Below, in pieces: positions 43,517 through 51,663 of a stretch of DNA of 64,000 nucleotides. A program made the translations under genes and the position numbers. Position 1 is the stretch's first letter. Every line of letters begins with the position of its first letter. The stretch is from Bog-473 sp036268485 (GTDB lineage: Bacteria; Actinomycetota; Acidimicrobiia; Acidimicrobiales; RAAP-2): the NCBI GenBank assembly GCA_036268485.1, contig DATAUC010000038.1, positions 62,001 to 126,000 of the forward strand, read 5' to 3'. The notes below the pieces were generated by a model. It did not search any database and had not been told where the DNA came from. It was given only the letters and a program-made list of their open reading frames with translations.

Positions 43517-44602
43517 ATGAAGATCACCTTCGACGACCAGATCTTCACCTTCCAGCGGCGCGGCGGGGTGTCCCGCTACTTCGTCGAGTTGCTGCGCCAG
43601 TTCCAACAGGACCCCGCCCTCGACGTGGAGGCGATCACACCCTTTCGCTATGTCCTCAACGACCACCTCCTCGCCTTCGGCCCCGAGCGTTTCCGCCGGG
43701 CCCCTTTGCCGGCGGCGGCGCAACGGGCCCGCGTCCTGCGGCCCCTGAACCGGATGACCGCCCGCCGCAGCGCACCACCCGCATTGCTGCACCACACCTA
43801 CTCCCTGCACGGAGCTCTGGCGGCACCGGCCAGGACCCGGGTGTGCACGGTGTACGACATGACGCCCGAGCTGTTTCCCGAGCACTTCCCCTTCGGGAAC
43901 CCGCATCAGGCCAAACGGGAATTCGTCGAAGCCTGCGACGCCGTGCTCTGCATCTCGCAGACCACCAAGGACGACCTGATAAAGATCTACGGCGACCTGG
44001 ACAAGCCGGTCGTGGTCACACCGCTCGGGGTGGGGGATGAATTCTTCGTCGATCCCCCCGAGCTCGAGGCCACCCCCGACTACGTCCTCTATGTCGGCCA
44101 CCGTGTGGGCTACAAGAACTTCGACGTCGTCCTGCGCGCCTTCGCCCTGCTGAAGGCCGAACGGCCCGGCCTGTCCCTTGTCTGCGTCGGGGCGCCCTTC
44201 ACCGAGTCCGAAACGGCCCGCCTGGCCGAGCTCGGCCTGACCGATCAGGTGCGCCAGCGCGAGGCCGGCGACGACGAGCTGCCTGCACTGTTCGCCCGTG
44301 CCCTCTGCTTCGTCTTCCCCTCCCGCTACGAGGGCTTCGGCCTCCCCATCGTGGAGGCTTTCGCCGCCGGCTGTCCCGTACTCCTGGCCGACATGCCGTG
44401 CTCAGTGGAGGTCGGCGGTGAGGCGGCCCAGTTCTTCGCACCGGACGACCACGATCGCTTGGCCGCCCTCATTGAGGAGATGGTGGCCACGCCGCAGAGC
44501 CGGAAGCCCTGGGTGGACGCGGGCCGGGTCCGAGCCCGCCAGTTCACGTGGCGCCGAACGGCGGAACTGACGCGCGATCTCTATGCCGAACTGCTGGCCT
44601 GA
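43517..44602 (+). CDS. Glycosyltransferase family 4
   Basis: A 361-residue GT4. MKITFDDQIFTFQRRGGVSRYF is a well-known start of one actinobacterial GT4 group. VYDMTPELFPEHFP lies mid-domain, and PSRYEGFGLPIVEAFAAGCPVLLADMP near 270 holds the donor site. It probably transfers a hexose or mannose to the lipid-linked repeat; specificity is not readable. It ends 12 bases before the convergent fcl gene. Confidence 0.86.
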   Translation: MKITFDDQIFTFQRRGGVSRYFVELLRQFQQDPALDVEAITPFRYVLNDHLLAFGPERFRRAPLPAAAQRARVLRPLNRMTARRSAPPALLHHTYSLHGALAAPARTRVCTVYDMTPELFPEHFPFGNPHQAKREFVEACDAVLCISQTTKDDLIKIYGDLDKPVVVTPLGVGDEFFVDPPELEATPDYVLYVGHRVGYKNFDVVLRAFALLKAERPGLSLVCVGAPFTESETARLAELGLTDQVRQREAGDDELPALFARALCFVFPSRYEGFGLPIVEAFAAGCPVLLADMPCSVEVGGEAAQFFAPDDHDRLAALIEEMVATPQSRKPWVDAGRVRARQFTWRRTAELTRDLYAELLA

Positions 44603-44614
44603 CGGGAAACCCGC

Positions 44615-45592
44615 TCAGGCGACGGCTGGTGCGATGTCCATACCCCGGATGGCTCCGGGCGACTGGTCCACGAACCACTCGTAGGTCTCTTTGACCCCGG
44701 CCGCGAACTCAATGCGGGCCGTCCAGCCCAGTTCGTTCAGCTTGGTCACGTCGAGCACCTTGCGGGGCATGCCGTCGGGCTTGGCGGGATCGAAGACCAA
44801 CTCGGCGGTGGGGTGCACGATGTCGCGTACGGTCTCGGCCAGTTGGCGGATGGTGATGTCGACACCGGTGCCGACATTGACGTGCTCGGCACCGGAGTAC
44901 TCCTCCATGAGGAAGAGACAGGCGTCGGCGAGGTCATCCACATGGAGGAACTCGCGCATCGGACTACCCGAACCCCAGATTTCCACTTCCGTGCGGCCTT
45001 CGAGCTTGGCGTCATGGAACTTGCGGATGAGGGCAGGCAGCACGTGGCTGCTGGTCAGGTCGAAGTTGTCATTGGGGCCGTACAGATTGGTCGGCATGGC
45101 CGAAATGAAGTTGCAGCCGTACTGGGTGCGATAGCTCTGGCACAGCTTGATACCGGCGATCTTGGCGATGGCGTAGGCCTCGTTGGTGGGTTCGAGGGGG
45201 CCCTGCAGCAGCTGGTCCTCGTTAATGGGCTGGATGGATTCGCGCGGGTAGATGCACGAGCTGCCCAAGTAGAGGAGCTTCTTGGTCTCGAACAGATGCG
45301 CCGCGTGGACGACCGTGGCGTGAATCATCATGTTGTCGTAGAGGAATTCGGCCGGGCGGGTGGAGTTGGCCATGATCCCGCCCACGGTGCCGGCCACCAG
45401 GAACACGTACTCGGGCCGGTTCGCCTTGAACCAGTAGTTCACCGCCGCCTGGTCACGAAGGTCGAGCTGGTCACGCCGCGCCACCAACAGATTGGTGAAC
45501 CCCTCGCTCCGGAGCTTGCGCAACACGGCCGCCCCCACGAGACCGGCATGCCCGGCCACGAAGATCGATGCGTCCTTTGGAATGGTGGTCAT
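44615..45592 (-). CDS. fcl: GDP-L-fucose synthase
   Basis: A 325-residue SDR that epimerises and reduces GDP-4-keto-6-deoxymannose to GDP-L-fucose. GHAGLVG at 14-20 binds NADP. The catalytic Tyr140/Lys144 pair is in YAIAK, and the two epimerisation residues match the E. coli enzyme's pattern: Cys113 in SSCIYP and His183 in SSHVLP. ATG at 45592 follows GGGGAAG; the 14 extra open codons are ignored. GDP-mannose 4,6-dehydratase, which makes the substrate, is not in the window and must be encoded elsewhere. Confidence 0.88.
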   Translation of the reverse strand: MTTIPKDASIFVAGHAGLVGAAVLRKLRSEGFTNLLVARRDQLDLRDQAAVNYWFKANRPEYVFLVAGTVGGIMANSTRPAEFLYDNMMIHATVVHAAHLFETKKLLYLGSSCIYPRESIQPINEDQLLQGPLEPTNEAYAIAKIAGIKLCQSYRTQYGCNFISAMPTNLYGPNDNFDLTSSHVLPALIRKFHDAKLEGRTEVEIWGSGSPMREFLHVDDLADACLFLMEEYSGAEHVNVGTGVDITIRQLAETVRDIVHPTAELVFDPAKPDGMPRKVLDVTKLNELGWTARIEFAAGVKETYEWFVDQSPGAIRGMDIAPAVA

Positions 45593-45647
45593 TGGCTCAC
45601 TTCCCCATCGCGTACGCCGGCCCCGAACCAGCAAATCCTACCCGGTC

Positions 45648-45675
45648 TTGAGCGTGAGTCAGCCCTCGCTAGTGT
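45648..45675 (+). promoter_or_regulatory. Promoter TTGAGC-16-TAGTGT ahead of the flippase leader ORF
   Basis: TTGAGC (45648-45653) and TAGTGT (45670-45675) are spaced by 16 bases. The -10 ends 7 bases before a GTG at 45683 that opens a 9-codon ORF overlapping the flippase start. Confidence 0.5.
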
Positions 45676-45682
45676 CTCCGGC

Positions 45683-45712
45683 GTGACGGCCTCGGGGACG
45701 GCAGGACGGTGA
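45683..45712 (+). CDS. Possible 9-residue leader peptide overlapping the flippase start
   Basis: GTG at 45683 begins VTASGTAGR and stops at TGA 45710-45712, overlapping the flippase GTG (45709) as GTGA. The promoter geometry would place the transcript start on this codon. Ribosomes finishing the leader could re-initiate on the flippase, coupling the two. The ABC exporter gene at 22391 has the same arrangement. Confidence 0.4.
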   Translation: MTASGTAGR

Positions 45713-47259
45713 CGCAAACCCAGGCCGAGCTGGGCAAGACGCGCGATCGGGCCCTGCTCAATGCGGCCGGGGCCACCCTGCTGGCTCGTGGGGTGAGCGC
45801 CATATCGCTGGTGGCCACCCTGGCCATCGCCGCCCACTCCCTCTCCAAGCCCGAACTCGGCGTGGTGGCCGTGCTCACCACGCTGTCCGCCTTCTTGAGC
45901 TTCGGCGACTTCGGGCTGGGCACCCTGCTCATGACCCGCCTGCCCGAGGCGCACGCCCGGGGCGACGCGGCGGCCAAGCGGGAGATCGTCGGGGTCACCT
46001 TCAACACGCTGTGCGTGATCGGCGGGACCATCGCCGTGCTGGGCGTGGCCACCAGCGCCGTCGTCCCCTGGCAGACCCTGCTCGGAGCGCACAAGCTGTC
46101 CAACTCTTCGGTACGCGAGGCGGTCATCTGCTTCTTCGTCTTTGGCGGACTGGGCATCCCGGTGACGGTGGGCGGTCGCGTCCTGGCCGCCATGTTGCGC
46201 TCCGGTTCGGCCCAGTTGTGGCTGGCCCTCTCCAGCCTGATCTCTCTGGCCGCAACCGTGGTCTGCGCCAAGGAGAACCTGCCCATCTGGGCCTATGTGG
46301 GCGCCATCGCCGGAGCGCCCGCCGTGGTGGCCCTGGTGCAGACGGGCTGGGTCTTCATCCGACAGTTCCCCGACCTGCGACCAAAGGGCTTCGGTGTCCA
46401 CCCCAAGGTGGCCTGGACGTTCATGAAGGCCAGCTCGCTCTTCGCCATCATGAGCCTGTCCGCCGTCATCTCGTACTCCATCGACTCGCTGGTGGTGTCG
46501 TCCATTCTCGGTGCCGCCGCCGCCGCCGTCTTCGCGCTGGCCGCTCGCATGTTCTCCTTGGTCGGGGTGACCATCGGCCTGGCCGGACAGCAGCTGTGGT
46601 CAGCCCTCACCGATGCCATCACCCGGGGCGACCACGCGTGGGCCCGCTCCCGCTTCTGGCGCACGCTGCTCATCTCCTCGGGCATCAACGTCTTCGCCTG
46701 CGCCGTGCTCGTGGTCTTCGGACGAGAGCTGTCACGGATCTGGGTGGGTCACAGTCTCGTACCCTCCCGCTCGCTCCTCATCGTGCTGGCCGTCTACACC
46801 GTGTACTCCACGACGACGCTGCAGGCTTCATACCTGCTGACGGCGGTGGAAAAGGTCAAGACGATCGCATTGATCGGTATCGGCGGGGCCGCGTTCAACG
46901 TCGGCGCCTCCATCGTCCTGACCCACCTCTACGGAATCTCGGGACCGATACTGGGCAGCATCGCCGCCCTCGTCGTGGTCCTGACCATCCCGCTCATCGT
47001 GTTGTGCCGCCAACAGCTCAACGTGCTGTCGAGGGACCCGGCCGATGCGGTGCCGGCGGTGGGTGCGGTGGCGGTGCCGGGGGGAGCGCTGCCGGTCGTG
47101 GCTCCTGCTGTCGTTGCGGCGGCCGAGAATCCGGTGCCGATTCCGATTCCGGTGGTGAGTCCGGTGGTTCGGGCCGCGCCTGCGGTCCAGTCCGGCCGTC
47201 ATGTCCGCGGTCGTCGACCGCGGCCACGTGGACCTAGCCGGCCTTCTCGGTATCGCTGA
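45709..47259 (+). CDS. Wzx-like polysaccharide flippase
   Basis: A 516-residue polytopic protein with about 12 helices over residues 20-445, of the MATE/MOP flippase superfamily (RfbX/PST type). It moves lipid-linked repeat units across the membrane. Internal features are LSKPELGVVAVL near 46 and SFGDFGLGTLLMTRLPEA near 64, a common motif of this group. The last 70 residues are Pro/Val/Arg-rich and probably disordered (RRPRPRGPSRPSRYR). The start is GTG with AGGA upstream. Its final 26 bases overlap the end of the convergent SGNH-like gene. It is the only flippase in the window. Confidence 0.82.
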   Translation: MTQTQAELGKTRDRALLNAAGATLLARGVSAISLVATLAIAAHSLSKPELGVVAVLTTLSAFLSFGDFGLGTLLMTRLPEAHARGDAAAKREIVGVTFNTLCVIGGTIAVLGVATSAVVPWQTLLGAHKLSNSSVREAVICFFVFGGLGIPVTVGGRVLAAMLRSGSAQLWLALSSLISLAATVVCAKENLPIWAYVGAIAGAPAVVALVQTGWVFIRQFPDLRPKGFGVHPKVAWTFMKASSLFAIMSLSAVISYSIDSLVVSSILGAAAAAVFALAARMFSLVGVTIGLAGQQLWSALTDAITRGDHAWARSRFWRTLLISSGINVFACAVLVVFGRELSRIWVGHSLVPSRSLLIVLAVYTVYSTTTLQASYLLTAVEKVKTIALIGIGGAAFNVGASIVLTHLYGISGPILGSIAALVVVLTIPLIVLCRQQLNVLSRDPADAVPAVGAVAVPGGALPVVAPAVVAAAENPVPIPIPVVSPVVRAAPAVQSGRHVRGRRPRPRGPSRPSRYR

Positions 47260-48223
47260 GGCGGGCCTTGTGCACGGCGGCAACGATGAGATCGGTCATC
47301 TGCCTCCGCCCGTGTTCATTGACGTGCTCGGTGCCGTCGTCGGGGTCGATGTAGTCACCGGGCTTCAGGAGCACGCCCGTCTGCACGATGTCGATCGGCC
47401 CGTAGCCGGCGATGAAGGCATCGTCCATCACCTTCAAGTTGGCCACCGTGCGGTCGTAAATCTCCTGCCCCATGACATCGGTGGCTCGGACGATCGGGAC
47501 GGGCATCTGGTACACCACCGCCGGCAGTCCTAGTTCGCGCAGGCGAGCACCGATCGCGGTCACGCTGTCGAGGAACTTGGGGGACAAGGCATCGGTGGAG
47601 CCGTGGTGAAAGGAATAGAGCAGCCGTAAGCGCTGCTCCTCGGTGAGACCATGTGCAACCGGATCCTTCAAGGCCAGGCGAAAATCGCCGATGGTGCGCG
47701 TGCCGTCCATGGTCGGGTAGGTCCGCTTGTCGTGGGCGGCGAACTCGGCGTCGGTGGCCAGCGGAACGTAGGCGCGGAAACGCCACGGCGGCCGCTTGGA
47801 GGGGATCTTTTCCAACGCGTGGATCGGGCGGTCGTGGCTGTACTCGGGATGCTCGGACCAGGCGGTGACACCGAGCCGGATGGCCATGCCCAAAATGACC
47901 AGCGGGCGCACCGGCGACTCGGCCACGATGTCGAGGTAGATCTTGTACAGACGCGGGTTGTGGGCGGCCCCAGCCACTGCATACGTGGAGAGCTCGGGGG
48001 CCAATTCGTCGGCCACCATGGCCGGCAACGGACGCGGGTCGACGTCGTCGGGACTGGTGAAGAGGCTCTCCGAGGCCCCCATGTACAAGACATCGAAGGG
48101 TGGTTCCGTGCGGACCCTCTCGGCCAGGAGGCGAGCGTGGCGGACCGGCGAACTGTCCAGCCGCTTTATCCAGCGCAGCGCCGTGGGACGGATGGCTTGC
48201 TTGAGCTTGCGCTTGAGGGTCAC
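47234..48223 (-). CDS. SGNH-like protein, paralogue 1
   Basis: A 329-residue protein related to those at 48233 and 51664. A basic N-terminus (KRKLKQAIR) is followed by DVLYMGASES, where Ser51 takes the place of the SGNH nucleophile (GAS instead of GDS). The C-terminus has DPDDGTEHVNEHGRRQ with His300, like the D..H..N..G block of SGNH enzymes. The middle region LLYSFHHGS is shared by all three. They may add or remove acyl groups on the glycan (inference). No signal peptide is seen. GTG at 48223 has TAAGCT 6 bases upstream. Confidence 0.7.
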   Translation of the reverse strand: MTLKRKLKQAIRPTALRWIKRLDSSPVRHARLLAERVRTEPPFDVLYMGASESLFTSPDDVDPRPLPAMVADELAPELSTYAVAGAAHNPRLYKIYLDIVAESPVRPLVILGMAIRLGVTAWSEHPEYSHDRPIHALEKIPSKRPPWRFRAYVPLATDAEFAAHDKRTYPTMDGTRTIGDFRLALKDPVAHGLTEEQRLRLLYSFHHGSTDALSPKFLDSVTAIGARLRELGLPAVVYQMPVPIVRATDVMGQEIYDRTVANLKVMDDAFIAGYGPIDIVQTGVLLKPGDYIDPDDGTEHVNEHGRRQMTDLIVAAVHKARLSDTEKAG

Positions 48224-48229
48224 GTCGGC

Positions 48230-48235
48230 AGCTTA
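48230..48235 (-). promoter_or_regulatory. Leaderless-type -10 element TAAGCT
   Basis: On the minus strand TAAGCT lies 6 bases before the GTG at 48223 and overlaps the stop codon of the upstream paralogue. Confidence 0.45.
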
Positions 48236-49219
48236 CGGCTCGCTCGTACTGCCACTGGATCCGTCGCGCTGCGCCCGGATGGCCTGCGTGATCATGTCGG
48301 TCATACGGTGACGACCGAGTTCGTTGGCGTGCTCTATGGCGTCATCGGGATTGATGAACTCGGCGCTGCTCAGCATCGGCCCGGTCTGCAGAATGTCGAT
48401 CGGTCCGTAGCCGGCCCGAAAGGCCTCATCAATGCGGCCGAGGTTCTCGATCACCCGCGTCCGGAAGCCGTCGCCGTGGAGCTCCACTCCGCGGTCGATG
48501 GGCGTGGGTGTGTGGTACACGACGGCTTTGAGGCCAAGCGCGCGGAGCTGCGCTCCCAGTGCCGTGACGTCGGCCAGGTACTGCTCACTGACGACACCGC
48601 CCTGGTGGTAGGCGTAGAGGACGCGCGTGCGTTCCTCGCCGACCAGGTCGCTCCCCGAATCGCGCTTGAGGGCGTGGCGGAACTCGCCGATGGTGCGCGT
48701 ACCGCCGAGGGTGGGGTACGCCATCTGGTCGAGCACAAGGAAATCCGACGCCCGGGTCAGGCGGACCGGCGCCCGGAAGCGCCAGGGGGGCGAGCCCGGC
48801 TTGATGCGAGTGAGGGCGCGCAGGGAACGGGCGAAGCCGTACTCGGGGTGCAGCGCCCACGGGGTGAAGCCGAAGCGGACGGTCAGGCTCAAGACCACGA
48901 TGGGCCGGACCGGCGAGGCGCCCACAACGTTGAGGTAGGCCGAGAACATTTTCGGGTGGTACCCAGCGTTGTTGACCGAATACAAGGTCAGGTCGGGGGC
49001 CAGCGCCTCGGCCATCATGACCGGAAGCGTGCGCTGGTCGACATCGTTGGGTCCGACGTACTGGGCCTCCGACGCTCCGAGGTGGAGCACGTCGGGCGGC
49101 GCGCTACGCAGCCGTTCGGCCAGCAGGCGGGCCAGGCGCACCTCGGGATTGTCCAGCCGCTTGCGCCAGCGCCGCACCGGTGGGCCCAAGCGAAGCCGCA
49201 GCTGCGAGTTCAGCGACAT
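48233..49219 (-). CDS. SGNH-like protein, paralogue 2
   Basis: A 328-residue tandem paralogue of the gene 9 bases downstream. RRWRKRLDNPEVRLARLLAERLR is matched residue for residue in pattern by copy 1. DVLHLGASEAQ holds Ser50 at the nucleophile site, and NPDDAIEHANELGRHR holds His297. The shared core is AYPTLGGTRTIGEFRHALK and LYAYHQGG. The function is unknown beyond SGNH-like. ATG at 49219 is supported by TAGTCT 6 bases upstream. Confidence 0.7.
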   Translation of the reverse strand: MSLNSQLRLRLGPPVRRWRKRLDNPEVRLARLLAERLRSAPPDVLHLGASEAQYVGPNDVDQRTLPVMMAEALAPDLTLYSVNNAGYHPKMFSAYLNVVGASPVRPIVVLSLTVRFGFTPWALHPEYGFARSLRALTRIKPGSPPWRFRAPVRLTRASDFLVLDQMAYPTLGGTRTIGEFRHALKRDSGSDLVGEERTRVLYAYHQGGVVSEQYLADVTALGAQLRALGLKAVVYHTPTPIDRGVELHGDGFRTRVIENLGRIDEAFRAGYGPIDILQTGPMLSSAEFINPDDAIEHANELGRHRMTDMITQAIRAQRDGSSGSTSEP

Positions 49220-49225
49220 CGCCAG

Positions 49226-49231
49226 AGACTA
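49226..49231 (-). promoter_or_regulatory. Leaderless-type -10 element TAGTCT
   Basis: On the minus strand TAGTCT lies 6 bases before the ATG at 49219. Confidence 0.5.
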
Positions 49232-49268
49232 TCGGCGCGCTTCGCGTCCACTGATTCGTCCGGGGTGG

Positions 49269-50192
49269 TCAAGCAACGCCGGGACGCGGATCGAACGGGT
49301 GCGGCACCAGCGCGTCGAAGACGGCGGCCGCTGCATCGTCGTCGCTCCGTCGGGCCGCCACGTCCCAGAAGTGGTAGCCGTACTCAATGGGCTTGGGTTC
49401 GAGCGACTGCGCCCGTTCCGCCGCGTCACCGATGGCGAGTTGGCCGAGCGCATCGCCGGCGTTGTCCCAAATGGCCAGGTCGGTGTACCCGAGTTCCATC
49501 AACGCCGGCCACATGGCGTTGGGGTCATAGCCCGCCTTGCGGGCCAGTTCGGGATCAAACTCGAAGAACAGGACGGGTCCGGAGTCGGCCCAGGCCTGGG
49601 CGGCCGCCGGCACCAGCACCGGGTCGTAGCCGTCGGTGTCGGACTTGACCAGGCGCAACCGGTCGAACCGGGGGTTGCGGGCCCGCACTTCGGCCGCCGT
49701 GGCCATCGGCATGGCCGGCGTCGCCCCGGCCTCCTCCACGAAGCGGGTGGTGCCGTGATCGCGCACCGCACTGGCCGTGCCCACGGCCGATCCCTCCGGC
49801 AGGAGCAGCACTTCCTCCACGGCGATGGCGTCGTTGCCGTCGACGTTGCGGTGCAGGTAGTCGATCCAATACGGGTCGGCTTCGACGCACAGCACCCGGG
49901 CCCCGGTGCGGGCGGCGATCTGCAGGGCGGAGTCGCCGACGTTGGCCCCGATATCGAGGACGGTCAGGGGCCCGTTGTCCTCAAGTCGCTGGGCCAGGCC
50001 GGCGGCCAGCTCGACCAGGTTCTGGCCGTACGTCGGCTTGACCCGGGCGTACACCGGCAACATGTGCGAGCGGGGCAGCGTGAGCCGCACCCCCTGCACC
50101 TGGCGCGTCACGCTGTGGTTGCCCCGCAGCCGATTGACCGGTGACCGCATGGACAGAAAGATCCGGTTCGTTTCACCCTTGGTCCACGGCAC
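49269..50192 (-). CDS. FkbM-family methyltransferase
   Basis: A 307-residue methyltransferase. TVLDIGANVGDSALQIA is the SAM loop, VLCVEADPYWIDYLHRNV motif II, and RLRLVKSDTDGYDPVLV the FkbM segment, although E is replaced by D/Y in it. The N-terminal 70 residues are an extension not seen in the smaller copies. A sugar hydroxyl is the expected acceptor. GTG at 50192 has TAGCCT 6 bases upstream. It is divergent from the DUF218 gene. Confidence 0.8.
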   Translation of the reverse strand: MPWTKGETNRIFLSMRSPVNRLRGNHSVTRQVQGVRLTLPRSHMLPVYARVKPTYGQNLVELAAGLAQRLEDNGPLTVLDIGANVGDSALQIAARTGARVLCVEADPYWIDYLHRNVDGNDAIAVEEVLLLPEGSAVGTASAVRDHGTTRFVEEAGATPAMPMATAAEVRARNPRFDRLRLVKSDTDGYDPVLVPAAAQAWADSGPVLFFEFDPELARKAGYDPNAMWPALMELGYTDLAIWDNAGDALGQLAIGDAAERAQSLEPKPIEYGYHFWDVAARRSDDDAAAAVFDALVPHPFDPRPGVA

Positions 50193-50198
50193 CGGGCG

Positions 50199-50204
50199 AG
50201 GCTA
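50199..50204 (-). promoter_or_regulatory. Leaderless-type -10 element TAGCCT
   Basis: On the minus strand TAGCCT lies 6 bases before the GTG at 50192, the same hexamer and spacing as upstream of 43517. Confidence 0.55.
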
Positions 50205-50246
50205 GCAACCCGGCGGGTGGGCACTACGTGAAATCCTGTGTGTGCC

Positions 50247-50768
50247 ATGCGAATTCTCAGGTCCCGCCGCAGGAAGATCCTGCTACTCGGAGTGGTCGTT
50301 GTCCTCTTGGGCCTGACGGCCCGGCTGTTCGTCTGGCCCGACACCAACGCGCCGGTGCACGCCGACGCCATCGTGGTCCTGGCCGGGGGTGGCGGGCGGA
50401 TCGCCCAAGGCGTCTCCCTGGCGTCGGCGGGGTATGCCCCCCTCATCGCCTTCTCCATCTACAAGGGCCAGCAGTGCGTGCCGTCGACCCCGAAGATCAA
50501 GGCCGTCTGCTTCGTGGCCAACCCGGTCTCGACCCGGGGCGAGGCGCGGGCGGTCGGTCATCTGGCCGCCAAATACCATCTGCATCGCATCATTGTGGTG
50601 GCCACCACCACCCAGGCCACCCGGGCCCGCCTGCGGGTGGGCCGCTGCTACTCGGGACAATTGCTGGTGGTGGGGGTGAGTCCGGGCAACGTGGCGGACT
50701 GGGTCTTCAACATCGCCTACGAATGGGCCGCCCTGCTCAAAGCCGTCGTCTGGCAGACCTCATGTTGA
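50247..50768 (+). CDS. DUF218/YdcF-like membrane-anchored protein
   Basis: A 173-residue protein with an N-terminal helix (ILLLGVVVVLLGLTARLFV at about 11-29) and a DUF218-like domain: ADAIVVLAGGGGRIAQGVSLASAGYAPL, then STRGEARAVGHLAAKY with the conserved acidic residue and RIIVVATTTQATRARL. The family includes ElyC/SanA, linked to envelope carbon flow, but its chemistry is not settled. The two Cys near CVPSTPKIKAVC may pair outside. ATG at 50247 is chosen over GTG at 50238. It precedes a GT2 gene. Confidence 0.77.
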   Translation: MRILRSRRRKILLLGVVVVLLGLTARLFVWPDTNAPVHADAIVVLAGGGGRIAQGVSLASAGYAPLIAFSIYKGQQCVPSTPKIKAVCFVANPVSTRGEARAVGHLAAKYHLHRIIVVATTTQATRARLRVGRCYSGQLLVVGVSPGNVADWVFNIAYEWAALLKAVVWQTSC

Positions 50769-50803
50769 GGCGTCAAATGGCCAATCCGGGCCTGGGGACC
50801 CGT

Positions 50804-50809
50804 TAGGGT
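50804..50809 (+). promoter_or_regulatory. Leaderless-type -10 element TAGGGT
   Basis: TAGGGT lies 7 bases before the TTG at 50817. AGGG within it could alternatively act as a weak Shine-Dalgarno. Confidence 0.4.
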
Positions 50810-50816
50810 TTCGACC

Positions 50817-51656
50817 TTGACCACCGGCCCGGCAGTGTCGATCCTGATGCCCACGTTCAACTCCGGCCGCTTCCTGGCCGAGGCGGTCGAGAGCGCTGTC
50901 TCGCAGATGGAAGGCGATGACGAACTCCTCATCCAAGACGGCGCGTCGACCGACGGCTCCATTGATCTGATCCGCAAGGAGTACGAGTCCAACCCCCACG
51001 TACGCATCATCAGCGAGCCCGACGGCGGCCAGGCCGACGCGCTGAACATCGCTCTGGCCCGGGCCGTCAACCCGGTCATCGGATGGCTCAACGGGGACGA
51101 CCGCTACTACCCCGGCGCCCTCGAAGCCTTCCGGCGGGGCTGGGAGAAGGACCCGACGGTCGACCTGGTCTACGGCGGGTGGACCCTCTACAGCGAGGCC
51201 GGTGAGATCCTGCGCGTCTGTGTCCCGGGCCAGCTGACCCGGGCCGGGCTGATGCGCACGCCGCAGATCTTCACCGGCGCCATGTTCATGCGGGCCACGA
51301 CCATCCGGGAGATCGGCGGCTTCGACCGCGAGCTGCACTACTGCATGGACATGGACCTGGTGGCCCGCATCCTGCGCCGCGGTCTGATCCCCACCCTGGT
51401 GCCCGAGACGTTGGGCGGCTTCCGCTGGTACGCCGGCAGCAAGACCGGCGCCCTCGAGTTCGGCGTCGTGCGCGAGAGCCTGCTGGTACGCAAGCGCTAC
51501 GCCACCACGCTGGGCAACCAGATTGAGGCTTACGTCTTCAGCACCACCCAGTGGATCGCCCAGGCCGCCATCCCCCTGCGCCGATCGAAGCTCTACACCA
51601 GCCTCCGGACCAGAGGGGCTAAAGCGGAGCGAGCCGCGTCCTTGACCGAGCCGTAA
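50817..51656 (+). CDS. Glycosyltransferase family 2
   Basis: A 279-residue GT-A enzyme. VSILMPTFNSGRFLAEAV opens the fold, IQDGASTDGSIDLI is the nucleotide segment and WLNGDDRYYPGALE carries the metal-binding Asp pair. GGFDRELHYCMDMDLVARI supplies the acceptor-side acidic residues. It resembles PGL/p-HBAD-type and WcaA-type transferases. TTG is the only plausible start and follows a TAGGGT element. It lies 7 bases before the SGNH-like paralogue 3, so the two are one transcript. Confidence 0.84.
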   Translation: MTTGPAVSILMPTFNSGRFLAEAVESAVSQMEGDDELLIQDGASTDGSIDLIRKEYESNPHVRIISEPDGGQADALNIALARAVNPVIGWLNGDDRYYPGALEAFRRGWEKDPTVDLVYGGWTLYSEAGEILRVCVPGQLTRAGLMRTPQIFTGAMFMRATTIREIGGFDRELHYCMDMDLVARILRRGLIPTLVPETLGGFRWYAGSKTGALEFGVVRESLLVRKRYATTLGNQIEAYVFSTTQWIAQAAIPLRRSKLYTSLRTRGAKAERAASLTEP

Positions 51657-51663
51657 CGACGCG

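Noticed and set aside
47651..49648. 665-codon open frame on the plus strand across the SGNH-like genes
   Set aside because: Runs antisense through two genes that are paralogous to each other in the other strand's frame; composition is arginine/glycine-rich shadow sequence.
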